Origin: Sphingopyxis sp. GW247-27LB
Lineage (GTDB): Bacteria; Pseudomonadota; Alphaproteobacteria; Sphingomonadales; Sphingomonadaceae
Direction of reading: 5' to 3'
Assembly: GCF_002277025.1 (NCBI RefSeq)
Contig: NZ_NIWD01000008.1
Span: forward strand, 861,280 to 925,279
Length of the DNA: 64,000 bases
Below are positions 25,834 through 35,251 of the stretch, piece by piece; the stretch's first letter is position 1, and every line of letters starts with the position of its first letter. Under the pieces are notes generated by a model. That model was not told the DNA's origin. It saw only the letters and a list, made by a program, of their open reading frames with translations, and made no database searches. Position numbers and translations under genes: made by a program.

Positions 25834-28358
25834 GCAAGCTCCTCCACTTTCTGTCCGGCTGGCGACGCCTCGACGAGCCGGACGAGGCCCGCGTCGCCGA
25901 TCAGTTCGACCATCGCGCCATCCGGTATGCGGACCGTGGCCTGTTCGACGGCGGTGACGCAGGGCAGGCCATATTCACGGCACAGCGATGTCCCGTGCGA
26001 CAGGACGCCTCCGGTTTCGAGCACCAGCCCGCCGATCCGTCCGAAGACCGATGTCCAGCTCGGGTCGGTCTGGCGCGTGACGAGGATCTCGCCGTCGCGC
26101 ACCGCGGACAATCCGCTGACGTCATAGACGATGCGCGCGACGCCGATCACGGTGCCGGGGCTCGCGGCGATGCCGGCTATCTCGCCGACGGCGCCTTGGG
26201 GCGACGTGTCGCTATAGGGCGACCAGCCCTTGAGGAATTTCGGTCCCTGCCGATGGAGCGTGGCCTGCCAGACGCGCCGGCGCACCTCGATCCGCCGCTC
26301 GGCCTCGGCGGGGCCGAGCCTGCCCGCCAGGGCGTCCTCGATCTCGCCCGTGCCGAGAAAGAAAATCTCGTCGCGGTCGGCAAGCACGCCCGCCTCGGCC
26401 AGGCGTTTCCCATAGGAACGGTAGATGCGCCGCACTTCGTACCAGTTGCGGTCGACATAGTGGCGGTGGTTGTCGCGCACCGACATATATCGCTCGTTGT
26501 AACGGAACAGCCATCGGAGGACGGCGCGCCGGACCGGCGGCACGCTGGCCAGGATTTCGCGCTGGGCGTTGCGCCGCGCCGCCGCGCTCCGGGCATTGAC
26601 CTCGACCGGTTCGGGCGACGCGCTCGACGCATAGCCGCGCATCACCGCATAGCAGGCGTCGATATCGTCGCCCCACCGCGGCCACACGACATCCTTGTAA
26701 TTGGCGCCGAGATGGCGGTGGCGGCGCCAGAATTCCTCGAAAGCCGATACCAGGCGGCGCCCCTCGGCCGAGCCGGTTGCGGCGCTGCGAAACTCGCTCC
26801 AGCGTTCGGATTCGAGCGGCAGGCCGGCTGCGCGCGCGTCGCGGGCGATCGTCCAGAGCTGCTGGGCCTCGCGCACCGTTTCGCTGTCGTCGAGGCCCGC
26901 GCTTATCCGCGCATAGAGATTTTCGCCGTCCGATCCGAGCTTGCGGCACCAGCGATCGAGGAGTCCCGTCAGGAGCAGGTGGATATCCGATGCGTGCGAC
27001 AGGACGGCGATCGCGCACGGCGCGCCGACCTTTGCCATCCAGCCCTGCTGCTCGGCCTGATGCGCGCGAAGCTGGTCGAGCGACAGCGTGTCGAGATCGA
27101 GGTCGAGCCACGCGTCGCTGACGGTTTCATAGGGCGGCCATTGCGCGTTGACCCAGGCATAGTTGCGAAAGAAGGATCGCCATTGCCGGTCCTTGAATTC
27201 ATAGCTCAACATCCGCCGCAGGCGACCGGCCCAGCGCCACTTCGCCGCGGCAAGGCCCGCCTGCCGTTCGCGGGGAAGGAAATTGAGAACCGCCTGGATG
27301 CGCGCGCGCTGCGGCTGGAATGCGTACATGCGCTCGATCAGGCCGATGTCCACATAGGCGGTCGCGCGGTGATATTTGAACAGGTCGGGGGGCAGCGGCG
27401 CGGTGTCGCCGTGCGAGCGGATGAACGCCACGCGGCCCGGCGTGCTGTTGTGGATATTGTAGAAGAGCGGGCTGATCGGCGAGACCCAGGTCTCGTCGGC
27501 GAGCATGCGCGACCACAGGCGGCCAGGTCGGTCGGGATCGGCGGCGGGATCGTCGCGCCACGGCTCGATCGCCCGCGAATAATAGACGTCAGCGATCGTC
27601 GTGATCGGCCTGCTCTGCAGGATGTAAAGCGTATCGCCCCGCCATGCCCATTCGATATCCTGCGGAAATCCGAGCTGGCCGGCGATCGCCATCGATGTCG
27701 AGAAGATTTCGGTCAGCGCGGCATCGGGAAGGGGGTGATCGACATCGCCGCCGCTCCGCCGGCGGACCGCGCCGCTCGCGGTCTCCAGCGCGATCTCTTC
27801 GGGATTGACCTCGCCCGAAACGAGCGCCTCGCCAAGGCCGGGGACGGCGTTGACCACCGCCTCCGACAGCGCCTGCGTCACCGGATTGGCGGTGAAGGAG
27901 ACGCCCGACCAGTCGCCGATGATCATCTGCTGGATGACCACGCCCATGCCGCCTGTCCGGTCGTCGGCGCGCTCTTCGCGATAGGCGGCGGCGTGCGCGT
28001 CATGGTAGGATCGCCAGCAGGTCCGCACCGCATCGACTACCGCTTCCAGCCCCCGCACCTCGAGCGATGTATGGTAGAGTCCCGCGAAGGAAGCGTCGGC
28101 GGCATCCTCGCCAACCGCCGACGAACGGACGGCAAGTCCGAACCGGTCGTCGAGACCGGCGAGCGCCTCGCGGATCTCGTCGATCAGCGACGGGTCCGGG
28201 CCCGTCGCGGCCATCGCCTGCCATGCGCGGGTCGAAATCACCACGAAGGGCGGCACCCGGACGCCGAGTGCCACCAGCCGGGCGAGCGATGCACCCTTGC
28301 CGCCGGTGAGCATCTCGTCGGTGGCGTTACGGTTCTCGGGCGCGACGATCCACTTCAT
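25830..28358 (-). CDS. Rifampicin-phosphotransferase-like dikinase (PPDK/PEP-synthase superfamily)
   Basis: An 842-residue protein. The N-terminal PEP/pyruvate-binding ATP-grasp domain spans about residues 1-320 (GGKGASLARLVALGV; NPVTQALSEAVVNAVPGLGE). A helical middle region spans about 330-740. The C-terminal swivelling His domain is GGVLSHGTSLCREYGLP, with the phosphorylatable His. The TIM barrel of true PEP synthase is absent. This ATP-middle-His order is that of rifampicin phosphotransferase, which uses ATP to give AMP, phosphate and a phosphorylated substrate. The middle domain should set the substrate. It has a 1-bp gap to the gene before and a 4-bp overlap with the gene after. Confidence 0.8.
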   Translation of the reverse strand: MKWIVAPENRNATDEMLTGGKGASLARLVALGVRVPPFVVISTRAWQAMAATGPDPSLIDEIREALAGLDDRFGLAVRSSAVGEDAADASFAGLYHTSLEVRGLEAVVDAVRTCWRSYHDAHAAAYREERADDRTGGMGVVIQQMIIGDWSGVSFTANPVTQALSEAVVNAVPGLGEALVSGEVNPEEIALETASGAVRRRSGGDVDHPLPDAALTEIFSTSMAIAGQLGFPQDIEWAWRGDTLYILQSRPITTIADVYYSRAIEPWRDDPAADPDRPGRLWSRMLADETWVSPISPLFYNIHNSTPGRVAFIRSHGDTAPLPPDLFKYHRATAYVDIGLIERMYAFQPQRARIQAVLNFLPRERQAGLAAAKWRWAGRLRRMLSYEFKDRQWRSFFRNYAWVNAQWPPYETVSDAWLDLDLDTLSLDQLRAHQAEQQGWMAKVGAPCAIAVLSHASDIHLLLTGLLDRWCRKLGSDGENLYARISAGLDDSETVREAQQLWTIARDARAAGLPLESERWSEFRSAATGSAEGRRLVSAFEEFWRRHRHLGANYKDVVWPRWGDDIDACYAVMRGYASSASPEPVEVNARSAAARRNAQREILASVPPVRRAVLRWLFRYNERYMSVRDNHRHYVDRNWYEVRRIYRSYGKRLAEAGVLADRDEIFFLGTGEIEDALAGRLGPAEAERRIEVRRRVWQATLHRQGPKFLKGWSPYSDTSPQGAVGEIAGIAASPGTVIGVARIVYDVSGLSAVRDGEILVTRQTDPSWTSVFGRIGGLVLETGGVLSHGTSLCREYGLPCVTAVEQATVRIPDGAMVELIGDAGLVRLVEASPAGQKVEELA

Positions 28359-28359
28359 G

Positions 28360-29373
28360 TCAGTCGGCGCTCGCCTCGGTCTTGCCCGCTTCGCCTTCGT
28401 GAAGTTGCTTTGCGGTCACATCGTTCGACCACCAGCAGGAAGCGAGGCCGGCGCAGCGCCCCCAGTCCTTGACCTCCCAGACGCCAGCGCCTTCGAAGCC
28501 GATATTGGGCCCGCCGCCCGCGACCGCGGCATACATCGCGTCCATATGCGCCTCGACGACATGCCCGGCGACATCGGTGACGCGGAGGCTGATGTCGTGC
28601 ATGCGTCCGTTTTCCAGGTAACGCGACGATTCCTCGATCGTTTTGACGGCCCACATCTCTTCGCCGTGCGCGATATAGCCGCGCGGCAGTTCGCGGCCGG
28701 GCTCGCCGAGCATCTGGGCCTTGACCGACAGGGCGCCGTCCTTCGACTGGATCGCATAGGTCTTGAGGTTGTTCTCCTCGAAGATTCCCATGTCGCGGGT
28801 GCCCCACGAATGATCCGAGTCCCCCGTGGTGTCGATGCGATAGGTCTTTCCGGCGATGGTCAGCGAGCCCTTCGCCTTCCAGCCGCGATGATAACGGTCC
28901 TTCGCAAGCCAGCGCGGCGTCGGATGGACATTGTCCGCAAAGTCCCAAGGCTGGCTCATATATTCGCAGTCGAAGTCGAAGCTCGCGTTGTCGCCGTCGC
29001 GGAATGACAGCTTATGGTGCTTGTTCGGCTCGATGACCTTGACCGACAGGCCGCACAATTCGACGTCGTCGACATCTTCGGCGAAGAGCGGTTCGACATC
29101 CTCGCGGTAGCAATAGGTCCAGCTGCCGTCGTCGCCCTTCAAAAGATGTCCCGGAGATTCCCAGGCCGCCTCGGTCGAGTTCCGGTCGGCGGCAAAGCCA
29201 TGGTAAAGACAGACGAGCATGCCCGATTTGAGCGGTTTGTTGGGAACGACCCAGAGATAGATCCAGCAGCCGATCTGATTTTCGGGGTCGGAGAAATTCC
29301 AGTACCAGCTCTCGCGCCAGTGCGGATCCTCGTCCCATTCGTGACGCAGCTCGTCGTTCGCCTTCAATACCAT
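28360..29373 (-). CDS. DUF7064/DUF7065-like protein of unknown function
   Basis: A 337-residue soluble protein starting at the ATG at 29373, which has a GGGAGAG site. An in-frame ATG at 29400 has none. It is rich in Trp and Asp/Glu and has two halves: WYWNFSDPENQIGCWIYLWV near the N-terminus and GDSDHSWGTRDMG at mid-length. The pattern recalls the AttH/CrtC-like lipocalin-type hydratase fold, in which hydratases act on isoprenoid or fatty chains. I cannot assign a reaction. It is the first gene of the seven-gene operon, so probably a committed part of the pathway. Confidence 0.6.
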   Translation of the reverse strand: MVLKANDELRHEWDEDPHWRESWYWNFSDPENQIGCWIYLWVVPNKPLKSGMLVCLYHGFAADRNSTEAAWESPGHLLKGDDGSWTYCYREDVEPLFAEDVDDVELCGLSVKVIEPNKHHKLSFRDGDNASFDFDCEYMSQPWDFADNVHPTPRWLAKDRYHRGWKAKGSLTIAGKTYRIDTTGDSDHSWGTRDMGIFEENNLKTYAIQSKDGALSVKAQMLGEPGRELPRGYIAHGEEMWAVKTIEESSRYLENGRMHDISLRVTDVAGHVVEAHMDAMYAAVAGGGPNIGFEGAGVWEVKDWGRCAGLASCWWSNDVTAKQLHEGEAGKTEASAD

Positions 29374-29611
29374 CGTCTCTCCCTTCGCGTGCTCAGGCAC
29401 GTCGCTGGTCCGCGCCCCGGGAGGGCGCCTTCAAAAGCCGTCGAGGTGGAAAAGCCGCGCGTTGCCGCGGCCGATGCCCTTCTCACTCTCCCATATATCG
29501 AATCACTAGAATTATCTAATGATTAGATTATTAGAATGAGTCGTGACTTTTCGCAAGGCCTGCCTATGACCGGCGGGTAAGCGCCGGAAACGGGCAAAAA
29601 GGGGAAGAAGC
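29374..29611. promoter_or_regulatory. Divergent promoter region of the region 2 island
   Basis: 238 bp between the seven-gene minus-strand operon and the TetR-SDR-MFS operon. The centre is strikingly AT-rich for this genome and holds the palindrome described at 29510-29532. No small gene was seen. Confidence 0.6.
29510..29532. promoter_or_regulatory. 23-bp palindrome, probable TetR operator
   Basis: Arms AATTATCTAAT and ATTAGATTATT flank a single G. Ten of eleven positions are complementary, and the inner six (TCTAAT/ATTAGA) are perfect. It is an AT island about 80 bp upstream of a tetR-family start, between two divergent operons, the usual place for a TetR dimer site. Confidence 0.7.
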
Positions 29612-30292
29612 ATGTCGCTGCGCGCGAAGAAGAAACTCGCAACACGCAAGGCGCTGATCGACGCATCGCGCCGACTCATTCGCGAAAAGGGTTATGACGG
29701 CGCGACGCTCGAGGATATCTGCCAGCAGGCGAATATCCACGTCACGACCTTCTTCTCCTATTTTGCGAGCAAGGAGGAACTGGCCTTCGCCCATCTGCAC
29801 GATGCGGTGCGGGGTTTCGTCGAGGGCGTGCGCGAACGCCCCGAGGGCACCGACGTCCTGACCTATTGGTGGGACTATCTCTATCATTTCGGCATGCGCG
29901 ACCGCGCGCACGAAAGCGTCATGCTGAGCCGCATCGACACCCCCGTGCTTCGCCAGGGCTATGCGACCATCAATCGCATGTTCGAAGAGGCGCTAGCCGC
30001 AGCCCTGACGGAAGAGGCGGGGAACGAGCCGGGTACCGATCTCTATGCCGAACTCCTCGCATCGACGATCATGAACGGCGTGGTCGCGGCATCGCAATGG
30101 CACCGGCGAAACTATGGGCAGGACGCGGCATTCCCCGACACGCACGCCTTTGCGCGGATGCTTGCCGAGCGTTTTCCGCCGCGCGAGGCGATCGAGGAGG
30201 TCAAGAAGAAGGTCCTGAAGGCCGCCAAGCTGCCGCTCAGCCCGCCGCGGCCCGCATCCCAAGAGAAAGCCCCTGCGCAAACGAAAGGATAG
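29612..30292 (+). CDS. TetR/AcrR family transcriptional regulator
   Basis: A 226-residue repressor-type protein. The N-terminal helix-turn-helix is GATLEDICQQANIHVTTFFS then YFASKEEL (residues about 30-60), and the rest is an all-helical ligand domain with a Lys/Pro-rich tail. The ATG follows GGGGAAGAAG. It lies next to the 23-bp palindrome and is divergent from the catabolic operon, so it most likely represses both operons until an acyl-CoA or substrate binds. It is 3 bp ahead of the SDR gene. Confidence 0.88.
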   Translation: MSLRAKKKLATRKALIDASRRLIREKGYDGATLEDICQQANIHVTTFFSYFASKEELAFAHLHDAVRGFVEGVRERPEGTDVLTYWWDYLYHFGMRDRAHESVMLSRIDTPVLRQGYATINRMFEEALAAALTEEAGNEPGTDLYAELLASTIMNGVVAASQWHRRNYGQDAAFPDTHAFARMLAERFPPREAIEEVKKKVLKAAKLPLSPPRPASQEKAPAQTKG

Positions 30293-30295
30293 AGG

Positions 30296-31069
30296 ATGGA
30301 CCTGGAACTCGTCGATAAGCCGATCTTCGTCGCGGGAGGCAGCCGGGGCATCGGTCTTGGAATTGTCGAAGCCTGCCTGGCCGAGGGTGCCCGCGTCGCG
30401 ATCGGCGCGCGCGGTGCCGAAGCGCTCGAGGCGGTTCGCGCCGATCTTGCCAATCGTTTCGGTGCCGACCGGGTTCGCGCCTTCGCCGGCGACCTGACCG
30501 ACAGTGCGGTCATCGACCGCGTGTTCGGCGAGGCCGAGGCCGACCTTGGTCCGTTTTGGGGAGCGGTCGGCAATGTCGGCCTTCATCCCTGTCCTCCCGG
30601 CTTCGAAGTTCCCGACACCGTGTGGCGCGGCGGTTTCGCTCAGAATCTGGACTCGGCTTATTATCTTGGGCGTACCGCGCTGCGTTCGATGGCGCCGCGC
30701 GGGGAAGGCGCGCTGCTCTTCATCAGTTCGATCGCGGGGCTGGCGGCGAAAGGCACGCCACTGACCTATGGCACCGCGAAGGCCGCGATGAATCATATGG
30801 CCAAGGAACTCGCCGTCCTCGTCGGTCCCGCGGGCGTGCGCGTCAACACCATCGCCCCGGGGAACATCATCTTTCCCGGAGGCGATTGGGAGGAGCGGTC
30901 GAACGGGCCGCGGGCGGACGCCTGGCTCCGCTGGGTCAATCGCGAGGTGCCGATGAAGCGGTTCGGCCGGCCCGAGGAAATCGGCCGGGTGGCCGCCTTC
31001 CTGCTCAGCCCCGCCGCAAGCTTCGTGACCGGCGCGGTCATCCCGGTCGACGGCGGTCAGGATCGGTGA
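30296..31069 (+). CDS. SDR family oxidoreductase
   Basis: A 257-residue classical short-chain dehydrogenase. The cofactor motif is GGSRGIGLG (residues 12-20), with catalytic Ser in [14 protein letters not shown] and YxxxK in [11 protein letters not shown]. The C-terminus has the usual [14 protein letters not shown]. It oxidises or reduces a hydroxyl/keto group with NAD(P). The link to the divergent catabolic operon suggests the substrate is the alcohol or hydroxyacyl intermediate of that pathway. The ATG has an AGGATAGAGG site. Confidence 0.88.
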   Translation: MDLELVDKPIFVAGGSRGIGLGIVEACLAEGARVAIGARGAEALEAVRADLANRFGADRVRAFAGDLTDSAVIDRVFGEAEADLGPFWGAVGNVGLHPCPPGFEVPDTVWRGGFAQNLDSAYYLGRTALRSMAPRGEGALLFISSIAGLAAKGTPLTYGTAKAAMNHMAKELAVLVGPAGVRVNTIAPGNIIFPGGDWEERSNGPRADAWLRWVNREVPMKRFGRPEEIGRVAAFLLSPAASFVTGAVIPVDGGQDR

Positions 31070-32496
31070 CCGGGCCGTCGCGGCTGAGCCTTCGGGTAAA
31101 GCTCAGCTACGGACTCGGGGAAATGGCGGAGGGGGTGAAGAGCGCCGCGCTCGAGACCTTCCTCTTCTTCTACTATGTCCAGGTGCTCGGGCTTTCGGGC
31201 TCGCTCACCGGCCTTGCCTTGCTCGTCGCCGTTCTCATCGACGCCGTCAGCGATCCGTTGATCGGGCATCTTTCCGACAATCTGCGCAGTCCCCTGGGGC
31301 GCCGGCATCCCTTTCTCTATCTCGCCCCGCTCCCGCTCGGGCTTTCGATGGTCCTGCTGTTCGCGCCGCCGAACGGTCTGTCGCAGGGAGGCTTGTTCGT
31401 CTGGCTGCTTGGCTTCACCGCGGTCAGCCGGCTCATGCAGTCCTGCTATTTCGTTCCGCACATGGCGCTCGGAGCCGACCTCGCGCAGGATTATGGCGAT
31501 CGCGTCGCGGTAAGCGGCTGGCGCAATGCTTTCGCCTATCTGGGTCGGCTTCTCGTTCTCGGCGTCGCATTCTCGATATTCTTTCGTCCGAGCGAGGCTT
31601 ATCCCGACGGCCAGCTCGACGCGTCGGCCTACGCTCCGCTCGCGATGACCTGCGCCGCGATCGCCGGCAGCGCCATCCTGCTTTCCGCCATCGGAACGCA
31701 GCGACGGGCGATCGCGATGGACGCAGAACTGGGGCGATCGGGCGAACGGCCACCGGCACGCCTTCTCGGCCATATCGCCAATGCGTTCCGCCTCCGGGCC
31801 TTCACGATCTTTTTCATCGCTAACCTGGTCTCCTATGTGCTCAGCGGCGTGCAAGCAGCCCTCAGCATTCACATGATGACCTATTATTGGCGGCTTCCGC
31901 CGCAGGGCATCCAGTGGGTGCTCTCCGCGCTCACCATCGGCGTGCTGGTCGGAAGCCTGTTCGTGAGACCGGTGGCCGAGAGATGGGACAAGAAGCAGTT
32001 GCTCGTGGCGAGCGTCGTTGCGTCGGTCGCCATCGCGACGCTGCCGATCTTTCTGGCAGAGGCCGGTATCCTGCCGCTGCACGACAAGGATCGGCTGATC
32101 CCGATCCTGTTCGGATTTCTCTTTCTGGCCGGATTGAGCGGCGGCGCCGCGCTCGTCCTTCCCGGGGCCATGCTCGCGGACATCGCCGATGCCTACGAGC
32201 ATCGGTTCGGGGGGCGGATAGAGGGGTTCGTCTATGGCGCCAGCGCGTTCACCCGGAAGGCCGCGCTCGGGTTCGGGGGCGCGATCTCCGGCTTCGCCCT
32301 GGACCTCATCCGGTTTCCGCGCGGGGTCTCCCCCACCGACGTCGACCGATCGACCGTTCTCGATCTGGCGCTGCTTTACGGCCCCGCCATGTTGGCTCTC
32401 ACCATCGTCGCGATGGCCATAATGTGGCGATATCCGCTGAGCCGGAAACGCCACGAGGAAATCATGCGGGACTTGTCTTCCGCCGGCAACCCTTAG
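31066..32496 (+). CDS. MFS transporter, GPH (MelB-like) family
   Basis: A 476-residue membrane protein with about 12 hydrophobic segments. The GTG start overlaps the SDR stop (GTGA). Family markers are [18 protein letters not shown] near the start and [21 protein letters not shown] after helix 2, the GPH-family loop that binds the coupling cation. In sphingomonads such carriers sit in aromatic and steroid clusters. It probably moves the pathway substrate across the inner membrane, completing the route begun by the TonB receptor. Confidence 0.85.
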   Translation: MTGPSRLSLRVKLSYGLGEMAEGVKSAALETFLFFYYVQVLGLSGSLTGLALLVAVLIDAVSDPLIGHLSDNLRSPLGRRHPFLYLAPLPLGLSMVLLFAPPNGLSQGGLFVWLLGFTAVSRLMQSCYFVPHMALGADLAQDYGDRVAVSGWRNAFAYLGRLLVLGVAFSIFFRPSEAYPDGQLDASAYAPLAMTCAAIAGSAILLSAIGTQRRAIAMDAELGRSGERPPARLLGHIANAFRLRAFTIFFIANLVSYVLSGVQAALSIHMMTYYWRLPPQGIQWVLSALTIGVLVGSLFVRPVAERWDKKQLLVASVVASVAIATLPIFLAEAGILPLHDKDRLIPILFGFLFLAGLSGGAALVLPGAMLADIADAYEHRFGGRIEGFVYGASAFTRKAALGFGGAISGFALDLIRFPRGVSPTDVDRSTVLDLALLYGPAMLALTIVAMAIMWRYPLSRKRHEEIMRDLSSAGNP

Positions 32497-32625
32497 CGCG
32501 CAGGACACGCGCCCGTTTCAAACGTCGTTCTCAGACTCAGGCATTCAAGCGCTCGATATACGAAAGCCACCGATCCCGCTGGCGGCCAGAGCGGGAACGC
32601 TGGACTATAAAAGCGCGAGCCGGGA

Positions 32626-33399
32626 TCATTCGGATGGGAGGACGCCCAATTCGGTGAGCAGGCGGTCGCGCAGCGTGTCGAACGCCTCGCCGCCCGCGCG
32701 GCGCGGGTGAGGCAGCGGAACGCGGGTGTCGAAGCCGATGCGCCCCTCTTGCAGCACCAGGATGCGGTCGGCGAGCAGGATCGCCTCCTCGACGTCGTGG
32801 GTGACCAGCAGCGTCGCCGGCCCGTGCGCCTGGCAGAGATCGCCGATCAGTCGCTGCATCCTGAGACGGGTGAGCGCGTCGAGCGCCGCGAAGGGTTCGT
32901 CGAGCAGCAGCAATTTGGGTTCGCGCACCAGCGCTCGGGCGAGCGCCGCGCGCTGCGCCTCGCCGCCCGACAGCGTCGCGGGCCAGGCGTCGGCGCGGTG
33001 ATCGAGCCCGACCTCGGCGAGTGCGGCAACGGCGCGGGTGCGCGATGCCAACGCGCGGGGCAGGCCGATGACGACATTCTTCCAGACGCTCTTCGACTGG
33101 ACGAGGCGGGGTTCCTGAAAGACGACGGTGCGCGCTTCGGGCACCCAGGCGTCACCGCCGTCGGGCGCGTCGAGTCCGGCCAGGATGCGCAGCAGAGTCG
33201 TCTTGCCGCTGCCCGACGCGCCGAGCAGCGCGACGAATTCGCCGCTGCGGATGGTGAGATCGAGCCGGTCGAGCACGGTGTTTCCCGAAAAGATGCGGCT
33301 GACCTCCGCGACGCGAACCGCGACCGGCGTGTGCGAGACATCGAGCGGCTGCGCCGCATGTGCTTCGACGGCGGGCCTGTAGGCAAGGACGGTGGACAT
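32626..33399 (-). CDS. ABC importer ATPase, SsuB/TauB-like
   Basis: A 257-residue ATP-binding protein. Walker A GASGSGKTT, signature LSGGEAQRAALARAL, Walker B LLLLDEPFAALD and the switch His in LLVTHDVEEAI are all present. The ATG at 33399 was chosen for its GGAG site 7 nt upstream; an in-frame start at 33426 would overlap the permease gene. It is the last gene of the TauD-SBP-permease-ATPase operon and powers uptake of an organosulfur compound. Confidence 0.88.
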   Translation of the reverse strand: MSTVLAYRPAVEAHAAQPLDVSHTPVAVRVAEVSRIFSGNTVLDRLDLTIRSGEFVALLGASGSGKTTLLRILAGLDAPDGGDAWVPEARTVVFQEPRLVQSKSVWKNVVIGLPRALASRTRAVAALAEVGLDHRADAWPATLSGGEAQRAALARALVREPKLLLLDEPFAALDALTRLRMQRLIGDLCQAHGPATLLVTHDVEEAILLADRILVLQEGRIGFDTRVPLPHPRRAGGEAFDTLRDRLLTELGVLPSE

Positions 33400-33409
33400 G
33401 CGAAATCTC

Positions 33410-34243
33410 CTATCGGATGGCGACACCCGCGCGCCACGGCATGAATGTCCGTTCGAGCGTGCGGACGATCAGGTCGGCGCCGAGACCGAGGGCGGCGTAG
33501 ATGGCGATGCAGATCAGGATGACGTCGACCTGCTGATACATTTGCGCGCTGTTGAGCAGATAACCGAGCCCCGCCGAGGCGTTGATCTGCTCGGCGGCGA
33601 TCAGCACGAGCACCGAGACGCCGAGGGCGAAGCGCAGCCCGGTGAAGATCTGCGGCAGCGCCAGCGGCAGCACCACCTCGCTCACCAGCCGCCGGCCCGA
33701 CAGGCCGAAGCTGCGCATCGCCTCGATCACCTTGCGGTCGACGTTGCGGACGCCCGCATAGCTGTTGAGATAGACGGGAAACATCGTCGCGAGCGCGATC
33801 AGCAGCAGCTTGGGCGCCTCGCCGATCCCGAACCAGACGATGAACAGCGGCACCAGCGCCAGGAAAGGAACGGTGCGGAGCATCTGGAGCAGCGCGTCGA
33901 GGAGCTCCTCGCCGAGCCGCGAGAGGCCGGCGACGGTGCCGAGGACCAGCCCCAGCAGGATTCCGGCCGCCCCGCCGGCGATCGCCCGCGTCAGCGACAC
34001 GCCGATCTGCGCGGCGAGCGCCTGTTCGGTCCAGAGCTGACTCCAGCCCTCGACGAGGCCGGACGGCGACGGGAGGATCGACGGGTCGATCCATCCCGCG
34101 CTCGTCGCGATCGCCCAGGCCGCGACGACCAGCAGCGGCCCCGCCGCGCGGCGCACAAAGGACAGTCGCTCCGACCGCCGCCCCGCCGGCCGGACGACCG
34201 GCTGGACGAGGGTGCCCGGATCGAGGATGGCGGGCGCGGTCAC
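33410..34243 (-). CDS. ABC importer permease, SsuC/TauC-like
   Basis: A 277-residue inner-membrane protein with about six hydrophobic segments. The ATPase-coupling EAA-type loop is EAMRSFGLSGRRLVSEVVLP. The GTG start overlaps the stop of the binding-protein gene (GTGA). It is a typical aliphatic sulfonate/taurine/nitrate-type permease. The ligand class is inferred from the TauD partner. Confidence 0.88.
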   Translation of the reverse strand: MTAPAILDPGTLVQPVVRPAGRRSERLSFVRRAAGPLLVVAAWAIATSAGWIDPSILPSPSGLVEGWSQLWTEQALAAQIGVSLTRAIAGGAAGILLGLVLGTVAGLSRLGEELLDALLQMLRTVPFLALVPLFIVWFGIGEAPKLLLIALATMFPVYLNSYAGVRNVDRKVIEAMRSFGLSGRRLVSEVVLPLALPQIFTGLRFALGVSVLVLIAAEQINASAGLGYLLNSAQMYQQVDVILICIAIYAALGLGADLIVRTLERTFMPWRAGVAIR

Positions 34244-35223
34244 GCCCCCGCCTCCTGCGCCGCGACGATGGCGTCGTAGCGCGTGTCGAAGACCTTGCGC
34301 GTGTCGAGCCTTCCGCGGATCAGTCCGAGGCGCGAGAAGAGGTCGGCCTCGTCCTGATGCGCGGCGATCACGCCGGCGTCGATCGGCGTATAATGCTGCG
34401 GCGACCGCGCGATGATCCGCTCTGCGATGTCAAGATCGACATTATAGCGCTTCGCGATCGCCGGCGCGGCTTTCTTCACATTCTCGCGCTGCCAGCGCTG
34501 CGCGCGTGCGGCGCGGGCGATCAGGTCGCCGATCGCTTTCGCTTTCGCGGGGTCGGCGAGCGCGGCGTCGGACGCGACCAGATACATGAAACCCGGCGTG
34601 TTGGGTCGCGCGCCCGTGGCGATGATCCGGATCTTCCCGCTGTCCTCGAGCTGGGTGAGGAAGGGTTCGGTCAGCACGATCGCGTCGGCCGCGCCCTTGT
34701 CGAGCAGGCCGGTGCCGAAGCCCGTCGCCTGCACCGGCTTGATATCGTCGAGCGACAGCCCTTCGCGTTCGAGTAGCCGCGCGACGAAATACTGAAGGAC
34801 GGTGCCCTTCATATAAGCAACGCTGCGACCCTTGAGATCCTTGACCGAGCGGATCGGCGAGCCGGGCTTCACGACCAGCGCGAAGCCCGATCCTTCGGCC
34901 GTCGCCGACTGGCTGACCGCGACGACCTTGATCGGGCTGCCGGCGGCCTGGGCGAAGATGACGGGGGTTTCCGCCATCCAGCCGACATCGACCGAACCAC
35001 CGGTCTGCGCCGCGATGATCGGCGGGCCGCCGACGAAGTTGGACCATTCGATCCGGTAACCCTCCGGCCGGTCCTCGCCCGCGACGTCGAGCGAGGATTT
35101 GAGGGCGTGGAGCTGGTCGGCGACCTTGAGCGTCACGCCCGCCGCGCCGCCGTCACCGCATGCAGCGAGCGCGAGGAACGCACCGGCGGCGAGCACGCCG
35201 CGCCGCGAAAAGGGAAATACCAT
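34240..35223 (-). CDS. ABC substrate-binding lipoprotein, SsuA/TauA-like
   Basis: A 327-residue periplasmic binding protein. The start MVFPFSRRGVLAAGAF leads into a lipobox ending LAAC, so it is an acylated lipoprotein. The NMT1/SsuA-type fold is seen from KVADQLHALKSSLDVAG through GKIRIIATGA. The weakly matched ribosome binding site is normal for an internal operon gene, and it lies 28 bp after the dioxygenase gene. It probably binds a sulfonate or sulfate ester. Confidence 0.85.
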   Translation of the reverse strand: MVFPFSRRGVLAAGAFLALAACGDGGAAGVTLKVADQLHALKSSLDVAGEDRPEGYRIEWSNFVGGPPIIAAQTGGSVDVGWMAETPVIFAQAAGSPIKVVAVSQSATAEGSGFALVVKPGSPIRSVKDLKGRSVAYMKGTVLQYFVARLLEREGLSLDDIKPVQATGFGTGLLDKGAADAIVLTEPFLTQLEDSGKIRIIATGARPNTPGFMYLVASDAALADPAKAKAIGDLIARAARAQRWQRENVKKAAPAIAKRYNVDLDIAERIIARSPQHYTPIDAGVIAAHQDEADLFSRLGLIRGRLDTRKVFDTRYDAIVAAQEAGA

Positions 35224-35251
35224 GGAAGAGAGCCTTTTTCGCTTGGCGGGA

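Noticed and set aside
25830-28358. Annotation of the dikinase as PEP synthase or PPDK
   Set aside because: The C-terminal PEP/pyruvate-binding barrel is absent. The protein ends with the phospho-His domain.
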